From: DASUXA01 sp036378155
GTDB lineage: Bacteria > Actinomycetota > Actinomycetes > Mycobacteriales > Micromonosporaceae
Length of the DNA stretch: 34,323 nt
Assembly: GCA_036378155.1 (NCBI GenBank)
Contig: DASUXA010000066.1
Coordinates: 1 to 34,323 of the forward strand
Reading direction: 5' to 3'
The notes beneath the pieces are model-generated. The model was not told the origin of the DNA and ran no database searches. It saw only the letters and a program-made list of their open reading frames with translations. The position numbers and the translations under genes were made by a program. The stretch's first letter is position 1. The number at the start of each line of letters is the position of its first letter. Below are positions 26,475-33,091 of the stretch, one piece after another.

Positions 26475-27524
26475 CTACAGCCGGATCGGCATCAGGACCG
26501 AGTAGGTCCGGGTGCTGTCGGGCACCCGGATGACCAGGGGCTTGATCGGGCCGTCGAGGTCGAGGACGAGCTGTCCGATGCCGGGGGCGTCCAGCGCCTC
26601 GAGCAGGAACTCGCGATTCACCGCGATCCGTAGGTCGTCACTGGCGGCCGAGTCGGCGACGACCAACGCGTCATCGCTGTCCACGGCGAGGACCGCCACC
26701 TCGCTACCGAGATCGGCATGACCGTGGGCGGCCGTCGGCGCGGCGAGCGCCCGCCGCAGCGCGGCGACGTCCACGCGGACCCGACGACGAGTGCCGCCCA
26801 CCTTCTCGCCGAGCAGCCGTCGATAGTCGGGGAAGTCGTATTGCAGCGGCTCGCCGACCACGCGCTCGCCGCCGATGTCGGCGGCGATGGAGTCGGCGTC
26901 CACCCTCAGCGTGACGCTGTCGACACGGGCCAGCAGCGGTCGCATCCGATCCGCCAAGGCAACCGGGGCGATCACCGCGAGATCGGCGCCGTCAACCGCG
27001 ACAATCGCGGTTTCGGCGACCGCCAGGCGGCACCGGTCGGTTGCCACCAGACGCAGCGTGTGGTGTTCGACGTCGATCAGGATGCCGCCGAGTGCGGGCA
27101 GGTCCGGATCGTTGCCGACGGCGAACCGCACAGCGTCGAGGGCGCCGGCCAGGGCGGCCGCGCGCAAGGTCAGTCGAGTGGTCATCGGGCTCTCCGGTAT
27201 CTCGATGAGACTACGGGCGCGGGAGAGTTCGCGGCGGGCATCGGCGAGCCCCCGTTCCAGGTGGCGCAGGTGCGCGTCGAGCAGGTCGTGGACCTCGGAC
27301 GGATCGTCCAGCCGCTCGAGCACCCTGTTGATCTCGACCAACGGCATCCCGACGCGGCGCAGGCTGGCCAGCAGGCGACCGAGCCGGATCTGGTGCTCGG
27401 CGTACCGCCGGTAGCCGCTGGCCGGATCGACCTTCGCCGGTACCAGTACCCCGGCGCTGTCGTAGAACCGCAACGCGCTCACGGTGAGCCCGGTCGCGCG
27501 TGCCATCTCGCCGATGCTGTGCAT
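26475..27524 (-). CDS. MerR-type HTH regulator fused to a DNA polymerase III beta-clamp-like module
   Basis: A 349-aa protein from ATG 27522-27524. The N-terminus is a MerR HTH: MHSIGEMARATGLTVSALRF, then GVLVPAKVDPASGYRRYAEH and the dimer helix (about 70-108, LERLDDPSEVHDLLDAHLRHLER). From about residue 117, the sequence matches beta-clamp domains: TLRAAALAGALDAVRFAVG, LGGILIDVEHHTLRLVATDRCRLA, FPDYRRLLG, and the C-terminal AVNREFLLEALDA to YSVLMPIRL, the usual clamp ending. The region holds about two clamp folds, not three. An upstream TTG (27575) would overlap the -35 of a MerR-type promoter, so I reject that start. Function is unknown; a clamp-fold effector domain is inferred. Confidence 0.88.
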   Translation of the reverse strand: MHSIGEMARATGLTVSALRFYDSAGVLVPAKVDPASGYRRYAEHQIRLGRLLASLRRVGMPLVEINRVLERLDDPSEVHDLLDAHLRHLERGLADARRELSRARSLIEIPESPMTTRLTLRAAALAGALDAVRFAVGNDPDLPALGGILIDVEHHTLRLVATDRCRLAVAETAIVAVDGADLAVIAPVALADRMRPLLARVDSVTLRVDADSIAADIGGERVVGEPLQYDFPDYRRLLGEKVGGTRRRVRVDVAALRRALAAPTAAHGHADLGSEVAVLAVDSDDALVVADSAASDDLRIAVNREFLLEALDAPGIGQLVLDLDGPIKPLVIRVPDSTRTYSVLMPIRL

Positions 27525-27544
27525 CTCGCTCTCCACGTCGACTG

Positions 27545-27575
27545 ACTGTGCTGGCTCGACCAGGTCGAGAGTCAA
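27545..27575 (-). promoter_or_regulatory. MerR-type promoter with palindromic spacer
   Basis: Read on the minus strand: TTGACT (27575-27570), a 19-bp spacer holding the perfect palindrome CTCGACC-T-GGTCGAG (27569-27555), then CACAGT (27550-27545). The 19-bp spacing with a dyad is the hallmark of MerR-controlled promoters. The ATG follows 20 bp later behind GGAGAG. I infer autoregulation. Confidence 0.6.
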
Positions 27576-27626
27576 GTGCGCGAGCCGGCCCTGTTTCTGC
27601 CGGGCGATCGTCCGACCGACGACTGG

Positions 27627-28403
27627 CTACAGCGCCGATTTCTCCAGCCACTCGCGCAGTAGCGCACGGTCGCCGGTGACGGCGAACCGCTGATCGGTGG
27701 GCGCGAGCCGGCCGTACACGAGCAGCAGCAGGTCACCGGCACCGGCCTCGACCGTGACGTGGGCGCGGTCGTGCGCCGGCCGCCAGGCGAAGCCGTCAGG
27801 GCCGAGCATGATCAGCCACTCGGCGACCCGATCAGTGGCGTGCAGATGCAGCGTCTGGCCGTCGCGGCGCAGTTGCCGTTGTCGTTCCGCGACCCAGGTG
27901 AAGCACGGCAGGTTGGTGAGCAGCTCGTCGATGCCGTCCGCTGCCGTGGCGCCGTCGATCACGGGCGCACGACCGAGGGCGATCTCCGCGTCGGCGCGAT
28001 GGACCACGGCCTCGAACAACAGTCGTCGGGCCCAGTACCGGGCGTGCCGGTCGGCGCCGTTGGTCCACATCGGGGTGTCGGGGTCGGCGGCGCCTAACGT
28101 GGTGATCAACGGCTTGACGAGGCTCGCGAGCCACGCCGGGTAGTCCTTCGCGTGGTCGGGAAGCGTGGCAGGCACGTCCTTCGACCACACCGGCTCCGGC
28201 GAGTAGTGGCGTACCACGTGTTCCACCCGGTTGATCGACATGCCGTGGTGTTTCACGAGGTCGCCCATGGTCCAGCCGGGGCAGGTCGGTACCGGTGTGG
28301 CGGGATCGACGTCGCGCACGGCGTCGAGGAACCGCCCGACCTCGGTCTCGACCGCCTCGCAGTAGTCCTGGTACGCCCACCGCCGGGTGCCCTGATCGAC
28401 CAT
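27627..28403 (-). CDS. Maleylpyruvate isomerase-family mycothiol-dependent protein
   Basis: A 258-aa protein of the MDMPI/DinB-like family (TIGR03083 type). Seen: AYQDYCEAVETEVGRFLDAV, the signature TPVPTCPGWTMGDLVKHHGM with the metal His, RRLLFEAVVHRADAEIALG (further metal His), and a C-terminal SCP2-like domain ending DRALLREWLEKSAL. Family members use mycothiol in isomerisation or detoxification; the substrate here is unknown. ATG 28401-28403 is divergent from the truncated ArsR-SRPBCC gene with 65 bp between. Confidence 0.88.
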   Translation of the reverse strand: MVDQGTRRWAYQDYCEAVETEVGRFLDAVRDVDPATPVPTCPGWTMGDLVKHHGMSINRVEHVVRHYSPEPVWSKDVPATLPDHAKDYPAWLASLVKPLITTLGAADPDTPMWTNGADRHARYWARRLLFEAVVHRADAEIALGRAPVIDGATAADGIDELLTNLPCFTWVAERQRQLRRDGQTLHLHATDRVAEWLIMLGPDGFAWRPAHDRAHVTVEAGAGDLLLLVYGRLAPTDQRFAVTGDRALLREWLEKSAL

Positions 28404-28468
28404 GCCGCAGACCCTAGATTCCGGGTCCGACAGGACCGCCTCACCCGAATCTCCGCCCGCATCCGCGA

Positions 28469-29122
28469 TTGCGATTGACGACCACCCGACAGGCGGTCAC
28501 CCAGCACCTCGACGTACTCGCGGCGGCGGGGCTGGTCACCGCGGTACGTCGCGGTCGGGAGAAGTTGCACTACCTCAACCCGGTTCCGCTGCACGACGTG
28601 TACGACCGGTGGATCGCGAAGTTCGAGCGGTCCGATCTCGTGGCGCTCAGCGCCCTCAAGGCACGACTCGAACAGGAAGGGCAACCGATCATGGACAAGC
28701 CGAAGCTGGTGTACGTCACGTACATTGCCAGCACGCCGGAGCGGGTGTGGCAGGCGCTCACCGACCCGGACGTCACCGCGCGGTACTGGGCGCACCGCAA
28801 CGTCTCGGAGTGGACCAAGGGCGGCAGGTGGGAGCATCGCCGCCTGGACGGCGGCGTCGACGGCGTCGGGACGATCCTCGACATCGACCCGCCCCGCCGA
28901 CTGGCGCACACCTGGGCGTTCCCCCACGAGGCGGACGACCCGTCGCGATGCTCGCGGGTCACCTTCGACATCGAACCGGTCGGGGACGCGGTACGACTCA
29001 CCGTCACGCACGAGGACCTGCCCGCCGATCAGATCGACGGGACCCGCGCCGGTCGGGCGAAGGTGGTGTCCAGCATGAAGTCCCTGTTGGAGACCGGCAA
29101 GCCGCTCGTTTCGGTGTTCTGA
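28469..29122 (+). pseudogene. ArsR-SRPBCC (AHSA1) fusion lacking the first half of its HTH
   Basis: The 217-aa frame opens with TTG 28469 and enters an ArsR winged helix in mid-domain: TTRQAVTQHLDVLAAAGLVT is the recognition helix, followed by the wing RRGREKLHYLNPVPLHD. The helices normally before it (ADPTRRRLL pattern) are absent, and the upstream frame has a TAG near 28415. The SRPBCC part is intact (KLVYVTYIASTPERVWQALT, WTKGGRWEHRR, VTFDIEPVGDAVRLTVTH). An internal ATG at 28691 (MDKPKLVYV, 143 aa, AGGAAGGG upstream) could express the SRPBCC part alone. I infer a 5' deletion next to the divergent gene, although a short functional form is possible. Confidence 0.65.
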
Positions 29123-29192
29123 GCAGGGGGTACCCGGGCGCTCCGGACGCGCCGCGTGGACCAGCTCATCGATACATGGAAAACTGGTCACC

Positions 29193-30896
29193 ATGTGGGA
29201 AAGCCTGGCGCGACCCGAGCCCGCGTTCGTCTCCGAGTGCTACGACAACGGCTGGTGGCGCCGCCAGACGTTCCTCGACGACGTGGTACGAGCCGCGACC
29301 GAACGCCCGGACGCTCCGGCGATCATCGAATACCAGGGCGGCGAGCCGACCCGCACGATCCGCTACGGCGAACTGGTCGACATCGTCGACCGGTTCGCCG
29401 GCGGGCTGTCCGACCTGGGCGTCGGCGCAGGCGACGTGGTGCTGCTGTACCTGCCGAACGTCTGGCTGATCGGTCCGATGTACCTGGCGTGTGCCCGGCT
29501 CGGCGCGGTGGCGTTCCCGCTGAACCCGGCGTTCAGCGCCCGCGAGTTGGGACTGGCGCTGCGGGTCGACCGGGTCAAGGTGTGTGTCACCGTGGACCGG
29601 TACGACGGCAAGGACTTCGCCGGACCGCTGGCCCGACTCGCCCCGCCCGAGGTCCACCGGGTGGTGGTGGGCGACGCGAGGCGAACCGGCGCGCTCGACT
29701 TCGACGCCACGTTCCTCGACCGGGCGGGGCTCGGCGGACCGGTGGTCGGGCCGGACCCGGACAGCGTGGCGCTGCTGCTGTTCACGTCCGGTACCAGCGG
29801 ACAGCCGAAGTGCATCGCGCACTCGTACAACACCCTGTACGCGGCGGTCCGCTCGGTGTCCGTCCCCTGTGGACTCGGTCCGGACGACACGATCACCGTG
29901 CCGCTGCTGCTGACCAACATGGCCGGCTCGACGTACAGCGTGCTCATGCCGCTGCACCTGGGCGCGACCTGTGTCCTGCAGGACGGCAGCGACATGGACC
30001 TGGTGCTCGACATGATCGAGCGGCACGGGGTCACCTTCGTGTACGCGGTGCCGTCGTACGTGCAGAACCTGCTCGCCGCGCAGCGGTCCCGCCCACGGGA
30101 CACCCGTACCCTGCGCCATCTGGTGTCCGGGTCGACGCCGGTACCGCCGCAACTGGTCGACGAGGTGACCGAGGTCCTCGGCGTCGAACTGCGCGCGTTG
30201 TGGGGCATGACGGAGAACGGGGCGGTCACCATGACCAGACCCGACGACCCGCCGGGCTGGGCGTCGCGCAGCGACGGGCGACCGGAACCGTGGATGCGGG
30301 TACGCATCGAGCCGGACGAGTCCGGCGACCCGGACGTGGGGCGGCTGCTGGTGCGCGGCGCGAACCAGTGCCTCGGGTACCTCGGGCAGCCCGACGTGTA
30401 CCGCGGCTGCCTCGACGACGAGGGCTGGTTCGATACCGGCGACACCGCGCGGGACGACGGGCGGGGCGGCATCCGCATCACCGGACGACGCAACGACCTG
30501 ATCATCCGGGCGAGCGGGATGAAAGTACCCACGCTGGACGTCGAGGCGCTGCTGCAACGGCACCCCTTGGTACGCGAGGCGGTGCTTATCGGGTACCCGG
30601 ACCCGAACACGTCGGCTGCCGAGCTGGTGTGCGCGGTGGTGGTACCGGACGGCACTGCGCCCAGCCTCGCCCAGCTGCGCGACCACCTCGCCGGGCTCGG
30701 CGTCGGCGAGGTGTACTGGCCGGACCGGATCGAACTGCTCAACGCGCTGCCCCGCAACTCGCTCGGCAAAGTACAGCGCAACGTGCTGCGAGCCGAATTA
30801 GCGACAGCGCACCCGTCGCCCGAGTCGACTGCGACGGCGCGCCCGTCGCCCGAGTCGACGGCGTCGGCTCCGGCGTCGGCTCCGACCGTTCGGTGA
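29193..30896 (+). CDS. AMP-dependent acyl/aryl-acid CoA ligase (cyclohexanecarboxylate-CoA ligase-like)
   Basis: A 567-aa ANL ligase. Seen: YDNGWWRRQTFLDDVVRAAT at the N-terminus, P-loop LLLFTSGTSGQPKCIAHS (about 194-211), YAVPSYVQNLLAAQ, ALWGMTENGAVTMTRPDDP, GWFDTGDTARDDGRGGIRI, GRRNDLIIRASGMKVPTLDVE, and the catalytic Lys in ALPRNSLGKVQRN (about 526). A 40-residue tail follows with two 10-residue repeats (AHPSPESTAT/ARPSPESTAS) of unknown role. Start ATG 29193. Its stop overlaps the MFS start (GTGA, 30893-30896). The acid substrate is unknown. Confidence 0.9.
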   Translation: MWESLARPEPAFVSECYDNGWWRRQTFLDDVVRAATERPDAPAIIEYQGGEPTRTIRYGELVDIVDRFAGGLSDLGVGAGDVVLLYLPNVWLIGPMYLACARLGAVAFPLNPAFSARELGLALRVDRVKVCVTVDRYDGKDFAGPLARLAPPEVHRVVVGDARRTGALDFDATFLDRAGLGGPVVGPDPDSVALLLFTSGTSGQPKCIAHSYNTLYAAVRSVSVPCGLGPDDTITVPLLLTNMAGSTYSVLMPLHLGATCVLQDGSDMDLVLDMIERHGVTFVYAVPSYVQNLLAAQRSRPRDTRTLRHLVSGSTPVPPQLVDEVTEVLGVELRALWGMTENGAVTMTRPDDPPGWASRSDGRPEPWMRVRIEPDESGDPDVGRLLVRGANQCLGYLGQPDVYRGCLDDEGWFDTGDTARDDGRGGIRITGRRNDLIIRASGMKVPTLDVEALLQRHPLVREAVLIGYPDPNTSAAELVCAVVVPDGTAPSLAQLRDHLAGLGVGEVYWPDRIELLNALPRNSLGKVQRNVLRAELATAHPSPESTATARPSPESTASAPASAPTVR

Positions 30897-32251
30897 GCGG
30901 TACCCGCGTCGCGACCCGCTGGGCGGTGTTCGCCGCCGCAGCGTCCGGTACCTTCCTCGGCGCGCTCGACCTCAACGTGGTACCGGTCGCCATCTCGGAC
31001 ATGCAGCGCGCGTTTCCCGGTACCCCGGTCGCCCGGCTGTCCTGGGTCACCACCGGGTACGCGATCACGTTCAGCGCGACGCTGCTCCCGGCTGGAGCCC
31101 TGGCTGACCGGCTGGGTCGCGCGCGCGTGTTCCTCGCCGGGTTGAGCCTGTTCACCCTGGCGTCGATCGGCTGCGCGGCGGCGGGCAGCCCAGCGTTCCT
31201 GATCGCGGCGCGGCTGGTCCAGGGCATCGGCGGCGGGGTGCTGACCCCGTTGGCGATCGCCTTGATCCTGCCGGCGTTCGGCGCGGCGCGTGGGCTCGCG
31301 CTCGGGCTGTGGAGCGCGACGGTGTCCGCCGCCGCGACGGCTGGACCCGCCGTGGGCGGGCTGCTGGTCGCCGCGTGGAACTGGCGGCTGGTGTTCATCG
31401 TGACGGCGGCGATCGGGGTACCGGCGGTGCTGCTCGGCATCCGGGTGCTGCCGCGTGAGCCGGTACCGGACTCCGGCGAGCCCGCCGACCTTCCCGGCGC
31501 TGCCGTGCTCGCCGCCGCGCTCGGGCTCGCCTGCCTCGGGCTGACGTACGGCGACGGCACCGGTCTCGCCATGGTCGTCGGCGGTGCTGCCCTGGCATGC
31601 CTGTTCGCGGCTCGTACCGCCCGGCACAATGCGCCGCTGATCCGACCCGGGCTGCTCGCCACCCGCGCGGTGTGGACGGCGAACGTGGCGCTGCTGCTGT
31701 TCGGGATGCTGTTCTTCACCGTCCAGTTGTCGAACGCGCTGTTCCTGACCGGCCCGGAGGGACACAGCGCGCTGGGCGCCGGGCTCGCGCTGACCCCCGG
31801 AGCGGTCGCCACCACCGTGACCGGGTACCTCGCCGGACCCGCGAGCGCGCGCACCGGTCCCCGACTCGTCGCGGCGGCAGGGCTCGCCGGCTTCGGGATC
31901 GGCGCGGCGGTACTCGCCTGGGCATCGGCCCGGCATCTGGGGTACGCGTCCGGGCTGCTGCCCGGTTTCCTGGTCGCCGGCGCCGGGGCGGGCGCGGCGT
32001 TCACCGCGTTGAGCGGGGCGGCGGTCGCCGCGGTACCGGCTGCCGAACTCGGCGCGGGCTCGGCGTTGTCGGTGGCGTCGCGGTCCGTCGGCGCGTCGCT
32101 GGGCTTCGCCGTGCTCGGCAGCCTGCTCGCCGCGCACGCGGGTGGGACCGACGCGTACCGTACCGGCTGGTGGGGCGCGGCGCTGGGCGTGGCGGTCGTG
32201 GTCGGCGCGGTGCTGCTGATACCGCCGGGCGGGCTGCGCCGGGTCGGCTGA
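30893..32251 (+). CDS. MFS transporter (DHA2-type exporter)
   Basis: A 452-aa polytopic membrane protein. Seen: TM1 with ASGTFLGALDLNVVPVAISD (DHA2 motif D1 LDxxxVxxA), motif A-like GALADRLGRARVF between TM2 and TM3, motif C-like GPAVGGLLVAAWNWRLVFIV, and about 12-14 hydrophobic segments to the end. GTG 30893 overlaps the ligase stop, so the two are coupled; long open frame upstream is a shadow of the ligase. Inferred: export of a product of, or relief for, the acid the ligase handles. Confidence 0.9.
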   Translation: MSGTRVATRWAVFAAAASGTFLGALDLNVVPVAISDMQRAFPGTPVARLSWVTTGYAITFSATLLPAGALADRLGRARVFLAGLSLFTLASIGCAAAGSPAFLIAARLVQGIGGGVLTPLAIALILPAFGAARGLALGLWSATVSAAATAGPAVGGLLVAAWNWRLVFIVTAAIGVPAVLLGIRVLPREPVPDSGEPADLPGAAVLAAALGLACLGLTYGDGTGLAMVVGGAALACLFAARTARHNAPLIRPGLLATRAVWTANVALLLFGMLFFTVQLSNALFLTGPEGHSALGAGLALTPGAVATTVTGYLAGPASARTGPRLVAAAGLAGFGIGAAVLAWASARHLGYASGLLPGFLVAGAGAGAAFTALSGAAVAAVPAAELGAGSALSVASRSVGASLGFAVLGSLLAAHAGGTDAYRTGWWGAALGVAVVVGAVLLIPPGGLRRVG

Positions 32252-32339
32252 CCGGCATGCGCCCGTGAGTCGGCGATACGACGACGGCAGCACGCGCCGG
32301 TACCGGGAGCTCGTGGCGCGGGTCCGCTATGGTGGCGCA

Positions 32340-32546
32340 ATGGCGATCAACATGGACGACCCGCAGGAAGTGACCGCCGAGTTCCACGCCATCATGCGCG
32401 CCAACCGGGTCTTCCTGATCAACCCGGCACATGCCGCCGCCGCCCGGTCGAGGGTGCTGGCGCGGCTCGTCCGCGACGGTCTCATCACCGAGGCCGAGCG
32501 GCGCGCCAGGATGGACGAGTTCCGTCGCGACCTGGGTCTGAAGTGA
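32340..32546 (+). CDS. Small conserved-looking hypothetical protein
   Basis: A 68-aa charged protein (MAINMDDPQEVTAEFHAIMR, NPAHAAAARSRVLARLVRDG, LITEAERRARMDEFRRDLGL). I do not recognise it. The C-terminal part looks helical with alternating Arg/Glu. Start ATG 32340 is chosen because TATGGT (32328-32333) lies just 6 bp upstream, fitting a leaderless mRNA; there is no ribosome site. It follows the MFS gene by 88 bp. Confidence 0.6.
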   Translation: MAINMDDPQEVTAEFHAIMRANRVFLINPAHAAAARSRVLARLVRDGLITEAERRARMDEFRRDLGLK

Positions 32547-33091
32547 GCCACGCGATGCTGACCGCGCGCGGGGTCGGTGAATAGAACCGTCCCGCCGCGC
32601 GCACTCCTGCAGGCTCGACCGCAGCCGGTACCGGGCGTAGCGCAGTCGGTAATCGGGCAACGTCTCGGCGGCGTGGTTTCAGTTCGCCGCCGTCGATGAC
32701 CGGGTCGGCGTAGATGTAGTCGCCGATCTGCACGACGAAGTCGAGGTCGAGGGTGGACGCGTTGTCGCGCGCCCCGGAATCGTCGAGCGTTCCCCGCGTA
32801 CGCCGGCAGGGATCAAGGACCGTCACAGCGTACAAAACACATACAAGTGTCCACAGTCACCGCTAAATAGCCCGACGACGGGACACCGCGCCGACGCGGT
32901 CGCACGTATTCTCGGTCGGCAGCACCTGACGCCCCCCAGCCGCCCCGCCGAGCGAAGGCGCGGGTCGACATCCGGTCTTCTGCGGGGCCACTCAATCACA
33001 GTTCGGGAGGACGCCCCTGTACCGCACGATTTCGCGCGCGGCTGCCGTGCCGCCGCTCGACCCGTCGTCCGTACCCACACAGGACAAGTCA
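32547..33091. other. 545-bp region without an intact gene
   Basis: It holds the PhoD remnant (32604-32780, minus) and a lysozyme leader. An AT-rich stretch (about 32826-32872, with TACAAAACACATACAAG) is a likely promoter zone for the GH25 gene. I see no riboswitch that I can name. Confidence 0.5.
32604..32780 (-). pseudogene. PhoD-like phosphatase fragment with frameshift
   Basis: On the minus strand, LDLDFVVQIGDYIYADPVID (about 32750-32690) matches the metal-site strand of PhoD alkaline phosphatases (DFVxxxGDYIYE). In another frame just downstream, AETLPDYRLRYARYRLRSSLQ matches the next conserved block (LxDYRxRYxxYRxDPxLQ). The frame change falls near 32670-32680. N- and C-terminal parts, including the rest of the metal site, are gone. 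This is a decayed gene. Confidence 0.7.

Noticed and set aside
26475..27524. An active dnaN gene
   Set aside because: The MerR head and only about two clamp domains argue against a replicative clamp; no dnaA, recF or gyrB lies nearby.
32836..33091. Cyclic-di-AMP (ydaO) riboswitch before the lysozyme gene
   Set aside because: Such riboswitches do precede actinobacterial wall hydrolases, but I could not find the expected conserved blocks.
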